Of a stretch of DNA of 64,000 bases, positions 35,701 through 55,939 are shown piece after piece; within the stretch, counting starts at the first letter, position 1, and every line of letters starts with the position of its first letter. Below the pieces are notes generated by a model, which ran no database searches, had not been told where the DNA came from, and was given only the letters and a program-made list of their open reading frames with translations. The translations under genes were made by a program, and so were the position numbers. The DNA comes from Spirodela intermedia (taxonomy: Eukaryota; Streptophyta; Magnoliopsida; Alismatales; Araceae), in contig LR746269.1 in the NCBI GenBank assembly GCA_902729315.2, forward strand, positions 7,662,231 through 7,726,230, in the 5' to 3' direction.

Positions 35701-38700
35701 GTAAAAATATCTAAATTGCAAACCATATAACTGTACTCGCTCTAGTGGTATATAAAGCAGTATCAGCAAATTATACATCTAAATGACAAAGCAATACTCC
35801 ATCAATTCTATTTTCCATCACAGGACAGGCATCATGGAAGACGGTAATTCTACTATGTGATGGAGAGCTTATTGCGAAGTAAACCATTTTACTCCTCAAA
35901 AAAGTTCAGAAATGTCAAATTAAAAAAGGTAAAGCACTAAAATCAATAGGACGTACAAGCACACTAATAATTCATGATTTTGAAGGCAGAAAGTGTGAAA
36001 TATAACACATCACATGGGCCATCCATCAAATTCTCGAAGGTAGTCAAACAAAAAGGTACTTATATCTACGAAAATTACACACGAATATCTCCAGCATTTG
36101 ATAATTGCCCAGAAAAATATTTATTGGCTATGATACCCATAACTAAACTAGAGTAGACTCGATGCCCATCAACCATGAGCCATTCCTTTAGTACCATGCA
36201 CATTGGGTTCATCCAAAATTTGCACATTTAGCTTTGTAAAAATAAAATAAAATTCTTTTCTTTCTCCTGACAAAGTGCATAGATGAAAATTTCAAAACAT
36301 CAGTGCCACAATAGAACATTCGTTTAGCGAATTCTCCTGAACTAAAATAAAACAGTTGTGCCCATAAAATTAAGGAACAATGCAACTGTCATCTAAGATC
36401 CAATCTCTGTTACATAATGGAGGAAGGAGATCATGGAAGTACCGGCGCCTTCCCATGAGTATTCAACTTTGACCATTGGAGGGTCTGTGGATCAAACTCC
36501 CTCACTATCATTAAAAAAAACACCAAGAAAGACAAAGAGGATTATTTTTCTTAGTGACAAATCTGCACAAACTTCACAGGAATATATGACTATAATCATT
36601 CCCACCAGTAACATATTCTGAAGGATTTTTCAAGTGGCCAGCCACCAAAAGAATCTTATTTTCCCATGATACCTAAAAATGAAAGAAAAAGTTATAGCCA
36701 GCACATGAATCCAGTATTGGTACAGTGAATCCAGTTTCATTTCGAGATATCTAGGTGGTCAAGAAAGGTTTATATGCTTACCAGGGAATGACCGGCACAT
36801 GAAACTGGAAATGCTGTGTTAGACAAATTTGAATCTTCCACAGCTGATTTAGCCTCTACTTTTGTCCACGTCAAATTTTTTAAGTCCAGAACCTTCAGTG
36901 AATCAAAAGAAATACGGTCAGGCAAGTGCCCAATCTCCAGCGACATGATCTAATTATAGCTTTTCATTTATACTAAAAAGTTTCACAAAGACATAGACAA
37001 CCAACATGACACACCTGAAGATCATTAAGGTAACGTCCATTGTGGTTTCCTCCAAATACATACATTTTATCCTGCACTATGGCTGCCCCGTGCTGTTAAG
37101 ATTGAAACATTTAGGGCCAGAAACTAACAATAAAGATAAAATTATTGGATAACAAGAAAGACAACTTGGTAAATACCTTATATCTTGGTTTTGGGTATTT
37201 TCCAGATACAGAAGGTCCAATCCACTGATCATAAATACTCACTGCAGCTAGCCCCTCCAATATGACATCTTTATCTTGAGTTTCCAACATATTTCTGCTT
37301 TCTGCAATTATAGATATTGGTTCTGGATGAGAGTTTCCATCTGGGGAGGCGGAGTCCAGGTTTGGCTTCTGTGAGGAAAGAAAATTAGAGAAAAGGAAGA
37401 AAAAGAAAAATCTGGCACGCATGTGATAATTTCAAATGTATTTTAGAAAGAAGAAAAGCCACTCCAACCACGCCCACATACCATTTATAAGATCTTTCAC
37501 TTCATTGTAGAAATGATCAGCATTGCCAAGGATTATATAATCAAACAGACTTCTTTATTAGAGAAGGAAAGATGCAACCATGAGTTTTTAAAGAGACAGA
37601 ATTTCATAAATTTGAGATTAATGATGATACCTTTCAAATTTTCAATCCAGAAAACTAGATAGTCAATCCCAAGCAATTCTGCCAGGTCCACAATCAATTG
37701 CAGCTGCAACAAGCTCCATACCTGGCCTCAAGTTTAACCAATAATTTCCCAGAACCTTCATACTATCAATTAGTTGACTAAGATAAAGTAATGCATTTTA
37801 GCTTCAAAATTTTAGCTTTCTAACAGTGAGCTTTATAACGCCAGGGTTCTAAGCTATAGGTTTTATCACCCAAAAAAAGATGATCATCAAGTATCCCTAT
37901 CCTAATAAAAAACCTCTGCTGATTGCAATTTTCATGTCATTATAATATTTTATTCCATCACATTCAATCATCATATCTTCCAACCTTGCACCTTGTTCAA
38001 GCTGCTGCCTATGAAAGTACAAATAACAAAAAGAATAACTGAAGGATAGTTTTACCATGCAACATTTCTATCATGAGCGTTATCCTACAAACACCATGTC
38101 AAAATTTTCTGATAAAAGTTATAGTGGACGGCAGAAATAGCAAAAAAAATACTGATTCGCAGTGTATGTTTTTTCAGTCAAAAATGAAATCCCACTGAAA
38201 AGAATTTCTCCATGAAACCTATTAACCAAAAGATTGGAGGAACTCACATTCATTTCCACGTCTACAATAGGACCCTCGACCAATTCGGGCGTCCTTGAAT
38301 ACCATGCAGGATCTTCTTCCTAAAGACACAATTCATGTGATGAGGAGTGTGCTTGCAGTCATACCTTAAGTAAACCCAAGCTTATATTAGCCTTACCTCT
38401 AAAATTTTCACAAAAAGGCGCATAGCCTCAGTTGAAGCCAAGTTTCCAAGCCCATCCCAACTGTAATAATGAATTTTATTTAAAGGCTAGATAATTATGT
38501 ACAAAATCTCACGTCGTAAATGAAATTCCAAAAGAATCATATGTTACAACTAGCACATAAACATATATCATCTATAAGCAATAACTACAGTATGGGTTTA
38601 TAAACTGTTACAAACTACAGATTCACTCAGAAAGCAGATGGTACAGGTTTCTTAAATTGATAAATAAAAGAAAACTGTATAGACTACTCAAGCAATTTGC

Positions 38701-41700
38701 CAAAAAACATTGAAAATAAATAGCATTCCAGAGTTTAAAAGAAACAAGATGAAAGCTGGCCAACAGTATTTCTAGATCTGATTCATGGAAATATCAATTG
38801 TTAACAGCAACCAGAAAATAAAGTGTGGGTAGGAAACAAAGAGCAGAAGATAAAACAGAAACAAAAATAACACATTAATGTAGAAATAACAACAATTTCC
38901 TCACTTCATCTCAAAAGATAGTAGAAAAACATAGTTTTCCTATTCTTGATATAACTCAGCAGGCATGATTTGATACAATACAATACATTGGACACCTATT
39001 GGATACATACAATACAGCCATGTTCATCATGTTTTGTATATTTTTGGATTCCTTCGAATTTTTCGGTTACTTCTTTCCCTCCGAATAACCAACAAGATGG
39101 TTGGTAAATGAATCTTCAACCAACAGAGACAGGAGCTACAGAATCTGCAAAATGCTAATTCTGCAGCAGTTCAGTGATATCTCAATATTTTGACACGAAA
39201 ATCAACTACATATTAAATAACCTTCGACCACACATCATAGGACACAAATAGACGATCAACAGTCTTCTTTTGCAAAAAAAAAAATACCATCTTGAATTCT
39301 GTTACCAAAATTGACGCAGTGGAAGTCAGAGAAGAATGAAAATCGTACCCTGGATCTACAAAAAATAAGATATACAATCCTTGGATCCACAATGATTAAT
39401 TTAGGTGACCCTTGAATCCATAAGGATTGAAAAATGGACTCTTGAATAGATAGCAGTTGATCTTTAAATCCATCAGAAATGAGAAATAAACATCTCCTGA
39501 ATCAAGAAGGGATTGATTGAATCCACAGGTACAGAGTGGGTGCAAAAACTTTTTCTTGGTTGAAAAAAGCCATCTTGGTCTATACTGCGACTCTTTAAGT
39601 AGGACATAGTGATAAATCTCTTCAACAATAAGATCAGGCAAGTAGTTCTCTAGTAGTTAATAATTTCTTATAAAACAAAGTAATTACTAGTCTACAACAA
39701 GAAAACACATTTCAGTCTAATAGACCTACCGAACAACACTATCAGACTCTTTTTGTTTCACCATTTTCACATTTTCGGTTGTGCCTTTTGCAGTACTTCG
39801 TTTCCTACAACTCTGTTCCTCATCAAGCATGTAGCATATTTTCATTAAACTTCCAATGGACCAATTTTTATTTTTGAGGCAACTTATACTTGAAACCTGT
39901 TTTGAAACAGGCTAAAATTGTTGCTTGTTTAAACAATATAATCCATCCACCATACATGTAACCTACAGTAATCAAAAAATAATTTATTTTCAGTAGTTCC
40001 ATTATTATAATTGTAAACAGTGGCCTATGACAGCATTCTCTTCTTCTGAAACTTGCCACCAAATGGCCTAAAGCATTGCTACAGTCAATGTGCCATCAAC
40101 CACAAAATATTAAGAGGTGGTACATTTAAACTTCTATAGAGTCATTGTGGTTAGAGATACATTGAGTATGGTTGCCATGTATTCCTCTTCCTTCACCCAC
40201 GTTACTATTCTGCCAAATGATTGCAACATTTCCACCGACTTGTGCCAATACAAGTGTACCTGCTTTCAGCAGAGGTGACCTACCAATAGATGGTAAAATA
40301 GGATCACCTGATCATCAATGTAGAACGTACAGCAAACATACTGTAGGACCACTTTCAATTGTGTATCAATCTCTAGGGTTGTATTAAACTCTCCTGTCAG
40401 AGGGTGGAAAAACTTTTGGGAATTCTATAGAGAAATTATGATTCATTGGAGTCATTCCTAGGGGAAAAAATCATGTGCCCCATAACCCTTCAACTCTTGC
40501 ATTTAAAACGTTTCAATGAGTGAGTCATGCATGGGCAACATTTCTGATCTGGCAAAACATCTTATGCATTCATGTTGAACCAGATGGTATTGATCTGTCC
40601 CAGGTCACCACTTTCTTTTCTTTGACAAGGGTTTCACTGGGGAGGTAGAGGGGTTCCAGCGGTAGGTTTGCCTGTGGTAGATATGTTAGGGGCACATGAT
40701 GAATCCTTTAAACGTTTTATCCTTGAGACAAGGATTAATACCTCACCTCACCAAGTGTATGAGTATGGTATTTCATCTTTGAAGTTTCAATCATCAATTG
40801 GCCAAATAATAGTATTCAACGAGGTCATCAGAGGCATACCTAGAAAAAAAAAGAAAGACTTCATTTTCTTTTTCTAAGTTGGAGAGCTGTGACTATCAAC
40901 ATGGTTATCAGTGCCATATGTTCAAGGAGTATCAAAAGTAAGGAAACGGGGGGTGCAAGTATTTCTAAAGTCAGCCATCAAGACCCTGTAAAAGAATAGT
41001 AACCTGCATTAAGGTGACGACCGAAAGGAACAACAGACACAAGAACCGCCACCTTACTCATTAAAGAGGATTCTCACCTAATCTTTCAGCTTAACCAAAA
41101 GAAACGAGATTAAGGCTTTAATTTATTTGACCTTGAACAGCCATGTTCACTTGAGCTTGAGAAGTAAAATAATCAGGAGACTCTCACGAAAGCCTATAAA
41201 ACAGCTCCCTCTGAGTGACCTGCTTCCCCCTCTCCAGTACTTGGAAACAGAGTTTCATGACCTTCCACACTGCAATAAAAGGACCTAAAAGAAATCTACG
41301 CACTACCTCTTTGAAGCGAAAATTTATAGACAATACATAATATTATTTTCCCAGCAACATTACCTCTTATAAAGGCCTTGGCTTCTTTGGTTCTCATTAG
41401 AGACCTCTTACAAAATGAATGAGAAAGGAAGATCGAAAAATTTTCACGCAGTAGTAAATGATTTTCATTTCATTAGAACTGGCTCAAAAAATATCACGAG
41501 AAAGAATGAAACAAAATAAAGCTGAGTCTATAGTTTTTTTTTATTTCCAAAAGATGTGCGATTGAGGAAAAATATTATTTTTTCATTACAAGATCAATAA
41601 ACAGTAACTGGTGAAATTGAATAAAACAGGTAAGAAAACAAGAAACCAGTTTCAGGAGTGGGAACATGATTTCATGCACTTTCATCCTCAAATGGTCTAG

Positions 41701-43123
41701 TGATGTTCGTTATGCCCCAACTCGAAATTTAGCTATTTCCAAACAAAAATACCAACACAAAAGATACCAGACTGTTTCTCTATAATAAAAATCCGGATAG
41801 TTATACCTCTGGAGTATAAGCTCATGGGCAATTCAAGGAAAGTAAAAGAAACTAGAGTGTCATCTACGAACTATGAAATAAAAAACTTATATCTCAGTAT
41901 ATATTTGTTGGTGATTTCCGTGCTGACGATCAGTAGCTGATATGTGTTAAAATGATTCACTGTAGAGACCCCTAGTTGCGTTTAGACATGTGTTCCGATT
42001 TGAAGAGGTAATGAGCCCATTAGATTCTAGGCATGACTAAAACATTTGCACATACATACGAAGAGACATAATACTTACACAGAAATCCAATTGTATAAAA
42101 GATTTTACGTTTTTCATAATTCAATTGTGTAGCATCCCAGTTAGCATTTATACCAAATGCAAGACTAAATGACACTCAATGGGATGAACTAATAACTCAT
42201 TTCTAAATGATGGCTAGGGATATGGGTATAGTTGATAGAAAGAATAAAGGAACAAGACAAGTCAATAGGTCATGCATTTTAAGCACATGCTACCACAACC
42301 AATGTTTCGATTTCCAAGCATTGACCCCTAAAGGTCTAGCAAACGTGGTGATAGTGTTGTATCTTCTGGTACTGATTTTCAATAATTGAAAATAAGAACT
42401 CATTGACACCACTGCTTTAGCATCATCTCAAGAAGGAGAAACTGAATCAGAACCTGGTCCATTTTCCATGTTCCACAGCATTCCAGGCTCGCGGTTTCGG
42501 GACATTGCAAGGCCCGACAGTCGCCTACAATCAGGTAGAGATGCAGAGCATTTCAAGCTACTCAAACTCCTTAACAGCTTTATTTTCGTACTCTCGTAGA
42601 ATTTCAACAAGGACGATCATTATTACACGCGAAGAAAAGGTTGTGAAGGTTTTCAGAAACAAAATCCTCAGCTCGAATTGAAAAGGAAGGAAGAAACGAA
42701 GCAAAGTTCACCGAATCAATGAACTAATCACGACCCAAAGCAGATCTGCTACAGTAAGTCAGGCAAGAACGAGGCACAAAACTTTCGAAAATTAAAATTT
42801 TGGACCGCCAACCGTTCCATGATCTCCAGAATACCAGATCCCGACAGGTGTGGTTCGAATACACAGAGACCACGTCGAAAACAAGAAGACGCAAATGCCG
42901 CGAAAGCGCAAAAAGAAGTTAGATTAAGGGAATGCAAAGCCACAGGAAGCGGTAGGCAGTGCACCTGCTGATACAAGCCGTAAAGTAACAGGGCAACGTC
43001 ATTGGGGAATCTGGAGATCGCTCCGATGGAGGAGGAATTCTGAGATCCTCCAAATCCCACGTACGCCGCGGCCGCCGTAAACTTCTCGGGGTAGGCGAGC
43101 CCTGAGCTCGCATTCACTGCCAT
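29781..43123 (-). CDS. ACBP4: Acyl-CoA-binding protein with kelch repeats (class IV ACBP), intact, 18 exons, 670 aa
   Basis: Binds long-chain acyl-CoA esters and carries them between compartments; the kelch part mediates protein contacts. Exons in coding order: 42965-43123, 42454-42524, 38397-38460, 38248-38319, 37177-37368, 37015-37092, 36782-36892, 36606-36672, 36443-36504, 35357-35496, 33310-33436, 33110-33224, 31940-32028, 31503-31586, 31242-31424, 30910-31065, 30325-30384, 29781-29963. All junctions are GT/AG and in phase. The acyl-CoA-binding domain (about 10-105) has LLLYGLYQQATVGPCN, EHGKWTSWDGLG and AMRLFVKILEEEDPAWYS. Kelch repeats (about 180-475) include YVFGGNHNGRYLNDL, VFFGGEDEKRSLLNDLHILD, LLIFGGASYATCFSDLHVLD, ENWFIVGGGDNKNG and LSFGGYNGRYCND. 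Residues 540-645 form a coiled coil (LQGEKEELAMILSKEQSQTS, VAEMRQKLQTVESLQ), ending GGVWGWLAGTPPNKPSP. The length equals known ACBP4/5/6 proteins. A truncated duplicate lies at 14.5-20.4 kb. The number 4 is by resemblance to Arabidopsis; ACBP5/6 names are possible. Confidence 0.95.
38461..42453 (-). other. Long intron 2 of ACBP with unassigned insertion
   Basis: The 4.0-kb intron separates the two halves of the acyl-CoA-binding domain. Up to 39925 it matches the duplicate at 18959-20385; beyond that there is no copy in the window. 40170-40880 contains broken frames (40172-40387 and 40668-40877, plus) with higher complexity than the surroundings. They look like a decayed inserted element, but I recognise no domain. 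Confidence 0.5.
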
Positions 43124-43290
43124 CGCGGAGGCCGAAAGTGAGCGAGAGCCCAGAAGAGGAGAGGAAGGGGAGGAGAACGACGGAGGGATCTGAAATCCAG
43201 GTGAGAGACTGGTGGAGAGAGAGAGAGAGAGATGGAGAGACAGAGAGAGCTGCCACAGTGCGGGGAGGGGGGCCTACCCTCGCGTAATCT
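43124..43290 (-). promoter_or_regulatory. ACBP 5' leader / proximal promoter with GA tract
   Basis: GC-rich sequence directly upstream of the ACBP ATG, containing gagagagagagagagatgg and gacagagagag tracts (43214-43247; CT on the sense strand), a common feature of plant 5' leaders. No TATA box is evident. The long frame across 42999-43376 in another reading frame is a shadow. Confidence 0.45.
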
Positions 43291-44107
43291 TTTAATCTAA
43301 CGTAGCGGGTCCACGTTTCAGGGACCCGCGTCTCCGTACCAAAATTGATTCGGATCCCGGCGCACAGTCGGCGCACAAACTTGTCACATCAATTAAACCT
43401 CCAACCAATATCTCAACTTCTCATAAATATCTCCTTTTAATAAATAAAACTATTAAATATAAATGCCAAAATCATAGCCTAATCTTGAAGGCTGGCCCTA
43501 AATTCTGTCTAGTTTTCTTCTGCTAAAATCAGCTTTAATTGAATAATAATGATAATAATAATAATACTCTTGTCCACAAATTTACTATTTAGTGAAGAGA
43601 TGCATAAAATATTTTTCTTATGATAGCTATTTTTCATGATTATAATATATTATATGATGTCCAACTCCATATACATTTCATAGGCAGAAAATAATTGCAT
43701 TATTCTAGGTCTTCAATGCCTTGATGGCACCAATAATGTGTTTAGTCAACTAGTATAAAAAATAAGACACCCCCCCAAGATCTTTTTTATAAAAGTTTAC
43801 ATTAATTAATTTAAAATTAAAATATATCAATGTAATGATAATGTTTCACAAATGATTCAGTAATTTTGTGTTATTTATATCAACTACTACATATTTGATA
43901 GATGGGGAGAAGGGGAGAAGGGGAGGAGGGAGACTATGTGGAACACTTGGTTTTCTTCCTAGTAAAGGAGTGTCATCATAGAGTCTTAAGACTTCATTGT
44001 CCTTTATGTAGCCAAGGAGGGGTACATTTGTTCTTTATTCAATAGGTTAAGAGAGGAAATGACTTAATAAAACTAATGAAGTATATAGTAAAAGTCAAGA
44101 GAGTTGA

Positions 44108-44108
44108 G

Positions 44109-44157
<49 letters not shown>

Positions 44158-44158
44158 G
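44108..44158. repeat. Compound (TA)n(GA)n microsatellite
   Basis: About 12 TA dinucleotides running directly into about 13 GA dinucleotides. Confidence 0.95.
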
Positions 44159-44790
44159 ATGAATTCATGTCATGGTAAATTTTTGTGTTCATTTTTTCAT
44201 GTATTCTCCAACAGCCATGAACCTAGTGGAAGCATACTCAGCCCCACCTTGAAAGATAGAATAAGAGCACGTGAGCAAGTGAGAGAGAGAAAGAGGGATG
44301 AGGGGGGATAGGGAAATCCCTTTTACTGTGGCAAAAAGGATGAAGCTCTAATCATCTAGTCATTCAAATAACCTTAAATATTAGGAGAATATAGTTATGT
44401 TTTGGATCTTATTCAATGTTATAATTTTGAAAAAGAAAAGTCAATACATAATAGGGATGTTGAGTTTTTGCATTAGTCTGAGACATTAATTTGATGTAAA
44501 GAACTTTATTCTTCCCTAAAAACTTGATTCATTCATAAAATATGCATTATGAGATGTCCATCAAACTCAAGCTTACTTCGAGAAAGGGGTCTGATGCTTT
44601 GCCATTTTAAAGAATTTGATGATGCAATTAATTATGTGTACTATTTGTACATATGAATGCATATGAATCTAAAGCTCATGTATCTTCAAGTAGCTAGGAG
44701 ACGTCCCAAATAAACTATTTTTTTGTTAAATTTAATGATACATTGAACTTTTCTAAGTTTGCCTTGCATCAATTCTTCATTAGTGTCTTT

Positions 44791-44816
44791 CAATAATAAT
44801 AATAATAATAATAATT
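44791..44816. repeat. (AAT)n microsatellite
   Basis: Eight consecutive AAT/ATA trinucleotides in the ACBP-CUL1 intergenic region. Confidence 0.85.
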
Positions 44817-46084
44817 ACTATTGTTTTTGTCATGTTGTCATAATCTTCAAATTACATGACTTGGGTGACTTTATTTCTCAATCATCTTCATTGAACTGAA
44901 AATAGAAAAGAAATCTCTTCATGAAAACCCATATCGATAAATGAGAGCTATAACCCAACAAAGTAGAAAATGCATCCTAAGATTACTATGAGAGCCAATG
45001 AAAGTCGAATTCCAAAAGTAGTATGAAATTCTATTTCTTATAAATGAGTTTATGGGGAAAAAATATAATTATAGAATTTAAGGAAAAAATGGAATTCCTT
45101 AGATGTCAAGAATCAAGGTGTGCCATTCTTTATCTTCACTAAAAAGTGTGCCATTCATATATTTGCTTAACATCAGCTTATTTTAAGTCATTGCATGTGG
45201 TCTAAAAATTGTATCTACATCAACTCATTTTTTTTAGTCAATTCTGCATTATTTCTTCCCTTTAATATTTTATTAAAAGGGATAAAAATGTAGGGATTAA
45301 TTCATCAATGTGTTTATAATCAAATAATATAAAATGCATATAATACAAGGGATTTAACAAATACAATAATACATATTAATATTTGACTTCACACTATAAT
45401 TGACTCTATGACTAATCCTCAATAAGTTTATGTATGTTTTGATTGAATCTTTGGAACATTAGAACATTTATCAAAACCTACATAAAAAAAATATAATAAT
45501 GATGAGGCACACATCACTCAAGTAAGTCACAAAAAGTCAATGGATCTGAGGATCTTTGTATGCTTGGGATTTTTATCTCATTACATAAACTACCTTTGTT
45601 AACATGTCGGTGGACTCTTTCCTTCCTATCATCTAACAAGAGGAATTTAATCTAAATGTACTCTTAGGAAGCTATGTTTTTCAAATTTTCTTTCAACTGG
45701 AATGCAATAGATAATATACAAGGTCGTAGTTTAATATGTTATGCAATTTTGGCGATCTATTGAACATGGGTTGACTTCTTGAAAAAATTAAGCGTTGACT
45801 CTTGGATGTAATCAGAACTTTAATGGGATCTAAAGTGTTCACATTTACCCATAATTTTATTTCTTCAATCATGTCCTAAATAATTAGTGGTGTTCCATAG
45901 AGGAAACCATATTTATAAAGTTACAGAGGGATTAAAATACACCACGTTGATGATTCATGAAACATGGTACTTGTTGACGTTCCCATTAGATTAACTTATT
46001 TTGACAAATATTCGCTTATAAAAGAAATTAGAACCAAGATTAGCATCAGATTATGGATACATCAAACCGCAATTTTAATATAAG

Positions 46085-46806
46085 AGGGTGATTTTGCAAA
46101 TAAATTGAATGTTGAGGATATTTTCAAAACCGGGTGCCGTCGTCTCTGTTCTCAAGCTCCGTTGTCCCCCCTTTCCGTGCTTTTTCTTCGGTCCTCTCCA
46201 TGTCGAGGGCGGCTCGCGAGTTCTGATCAGGTACAGAGCATTGGCTTCCGTCTTCTTTTGGGGGTCTTCCGTTTCTTTGTTGCCGTAGGATTTCCCCGCT
46301 TCTTTGCTTGCTTCTTGGGGTGGATTGTTCTTCCTTCTTCCCCATTGTATTATCCTGTTCCTTTTCGTTTCTTTCCACGCCGTGAGCTCGGGCCGTAATG
46401 TCATTGCCGTCGTTCTGGCTCGCTTTATTTTTCCCGTCATAATATAATCTGGTAGGTTTTCTGGCATTTCTCAGGTTTCGGGGCAAATGTTGAATATGAT
46501 TTTGAAAAATCTCCGGCCATTTTTTCCTCATCCGCGTTTTATCGTTGTTACTGGGTTCAGCGCGTTAAAGCCGCCGTCCGGCAAATCGTACGGGGTTTCC
46601 ACTTTTCAGTCCGGCGTAAGGAATGGTTTTCGTGTCTGGGATGCCTATTCTGGCGCACCTGATTTCTTTAGAGGGAATTTGGCGGCGATTAGGGTTACCA
46701 GTGTGTGGTGAATTGTACGTTTCGTGATTTAGGGTCAGTCAAGTTGTTTCTGTTTTCACGCTTGGAAGGAATTTGTAGGGGATTTGAGAGGATTTAAAGG
46801 GCAAGG
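46085..46806 (+). promoter_or_regulatory. CUL1 5' leader with probable 5' UTR intron
   Basis: Base composition shifts to GC/CT-rich at about 46130 (ccgtcgtctctgttctcaag), as expected for the first exon. A good donor, GATCAG|GTACAGAG, lies at 46229, and a candidate acceptor, TTTGTAG|GGGATTTG, at 46776, just 30 bp before the ATG. Plant CUL1 genes commonly carry a 5' UTR intron, so I infer one here of about 550 bp. The frames inside (46105-46398 plus; 46075-46531 minus) are not conserved coding sequence. Confidence 0.5.
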
Positions 46807-53685
<6,879 letters not shown>

Positions 53686-54000
53686 TTTCTCTGCCCGCCG
53701 CCGGCAGAGATGGGTCAGCCGCCACTTACCGCCACTTTCTCTGCCTGAATGCCACCGAATCAGTGAAGTCTACCCCGGCAGAAGGTAATTGGGTGCCAGA
53801 CCTGCTCTGCCGGGTTCTTGTTCAAGTGCTTTCCTTTTGTACATTCTCCCCTGAAACACCGAGGTATGCAGCTCTCCCTCCTGGAGACCTGCACCAGCTG
53901 CCATGGCTTCTCACTCCACTTCCCTCTCATTTGCGTTATCTTGTGAATATATATGCTAATGTTGGTACACCCGATTTGATGAATTGAATAATAAATATGT
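53686..54000 (+). other. CUL1 3' UTR with polyadenylation signal
   Basis: Non-coding sequence after the CUL1 stop. AATAAA at 53990-53995, in gaattgaataataaat, lies about 305 bp downstream of the stop and is a plausible near-upstream polyadenylation element. T/G-rich sequence precedes it. Confidence 0.55.
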
Positions 54001-55930
54001 TCTATACCCTCTGTGAGTGGGTATAAACTCGGATTCTCCCACGGTAATTCTCACCCTGAAATCGAATTCTCTCCAAACTTTGTTGGGTACTAAGAAATAT
54101 CCAGGCTCATGTCCTCTATATTGGTGTAAGCCCGATATTCCACCCGCATGGATCTCACTGCTAAACATGATTGGTGACCTGAATGATTATACTCTACAAT
54201 GGTGTACATACGCATGAATTCTCAGTATGAAGTCAGATCTTGTCTATGGCTCTGTGTTGAAAATGTGTGTGATCTGTCTGTCGTGGGGATGTAAGCTGAT
54301 ATGGTCTCTTTGATTAGACATTTTTTCTCCCCCGCCCTTTTAGTTGCATTATCTTTCATAAAAATATGTGCGTAGGGTCCATACAACCCATGTTTGGTCA
54401 CAGCTGTCCCTGCTGTCCATACAACCCATGTCAGTGAAAAGATTTGCATTTCTCGTCACACATCTTATATTGTCTAATGTAGGGAACTGTTCATCGCACC
54501 ATTCACTAACATCAAATAAGTAAGTGCACTTTTACAGTGAATAAAATTTTAAGGTAGAAACCTTTGGATGATTTCTCAAAAGATTACCTGTAAAGAAAAC
54601 TTGAAATCCCTCCCAATATGGAATGCACTATTTGACTCAATTGCTTTATACTGATCACTTTACTTTCTCTGTCAAGTAGGTTGACTTAGATTTCAGAAAA
54701 GAAGATAATTCACCAAGTGCAGCGTTGCTTGAAAGAAGAGTTGATCTGCATGCTACTTAGACTGCTCAAGACCCCTTAGTGTCGTACTTCTGCTCTAGAG
54801 AGTTGAGGCATGGGGACTAGTAGATCAACCCAAGGAACTTTTGTACACATTCTAGGATGTTGACATAATACGTAGAAAGGTAAAATAATTATTTTACAAT
54901 GCCAAAATTAACTTGATAGTTCATAAAAATATTCAAAAAATATTTGTATAACCCTTAAAAATCTCTCATGTGATTTTGGAGCTAATTGGAGTACCCCATT
55001 GTGTATATTTCTGTTTTTAAGAAGGAAGTCAATGTGATTTATAATCACAATGAGAAAGATAACTAGTAAGGGTACAGTAATAATTTTATGATGTTTAGAT
55101 CATATTTCATTACATGGCAAACTCTCTAGTTGAGATACTTGCAAGTTTTGTGCTTCACTTACTCCCAAGCAGCCATGTGAACTAAATGAGTCCACTCACC
55201 TAGGAAAAGAGACAATACCTACTAGGAAAAATTCAAATGTTAGGCCCCCTATGGGATTAACTTACTCCAGGGAAGAGTAAAAGGGCATGTGGGTCATGTG
55301 AAGGTTAAGTAGGGGTAATTAGGTTAATGTCCCCACAAGAGAAAATGAGATTATTACGGTTAGGATAGAATGAGGGAAAGGGAGGACTAGATTTTGTGTC
55401 AAGCAACAACTTGTAGAGGAGAGCGGTGGCCATCTTGAAAGGTTATCATGAATTGAAGCTAGGATTCTTATTGAAACCCAATTTCTCCCCTTTAGTGTTA
55501 TCTTAGAACCCTATTTTCCTCATTCTTTACATTTCAACCTTGGATTCCTATCATTATTGCTAAAAGAAAGTGAATAAATTTGATTACTAGGAATAAGCCT
55601 CGACACAATGAAGCTGTGTATTAGAGGTTAAGACGATAGCTTTATAATATGAAAGTATTTGCACATTTAAATGAATCTTAATATATATTCTCAGTATTCT
55701 ATGCTAATATTTGGGAAAGTCCTTTAAATTTTCACAGCTTTTTACTCTTAAGATTTACATGTACCCAAATTGGCAAGACAAGAATAATCAAAAGAAAAGC
55801 AGATTTATTTATATATGTTGATACTGTATGAACCACCACGTCTAGGGCATATGATTGTTTGGAATTTTTGGGTTTGATTAAATGTAGATAAAAAAAATAT
55901 TAAAAATATATAGTGCAATTGGCTGGTGTG
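54001..55930. other. Intergenic sequence between CUL1 and CWZF gene
   Basis: AT-rich, no recognisable protein motifs. Frames at 54017-54217 (plus) and 54222-54449 (minus) lack family features. A short direct repeat, catacaacccatgt, occurs at about 54378 and 54417. Confidence 0.4.
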
Positions 55931-55939
55931 GGTACAAAT

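Larger units (their letters stand above)
43291..46084. other. Divergent intergenic region between ACBP and CUL1
   Basis: 2.8 kb of AT-rich sequence between the two divergently transcribed genes. It contains a compound microsatellite (TA)n(GA)n at 44108-44158, an (AAT)n run at 44791-44816, a second AAT-rich run at 43543-43567 and an a/g-rich stretch at 43900-43935. No protein-coding or RNA gene was recognised. Confidence 0.5.

Noticed and set aside
40172-40877. Two plus-strand frames in ACBP intron 2
   Set aside because: They lack any recognisable motif and are bounded by stops; reported only as an unassigned insertion, not as genes.
46075-46531. Two overlapping minus-strand frames of about 130 codons in the CUL1 leader
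   Set aside because: They lie antisense to the CUL1 5' leader and intron, are Lys/Glu-rich from CT-rich sense sequence, and show no domain.
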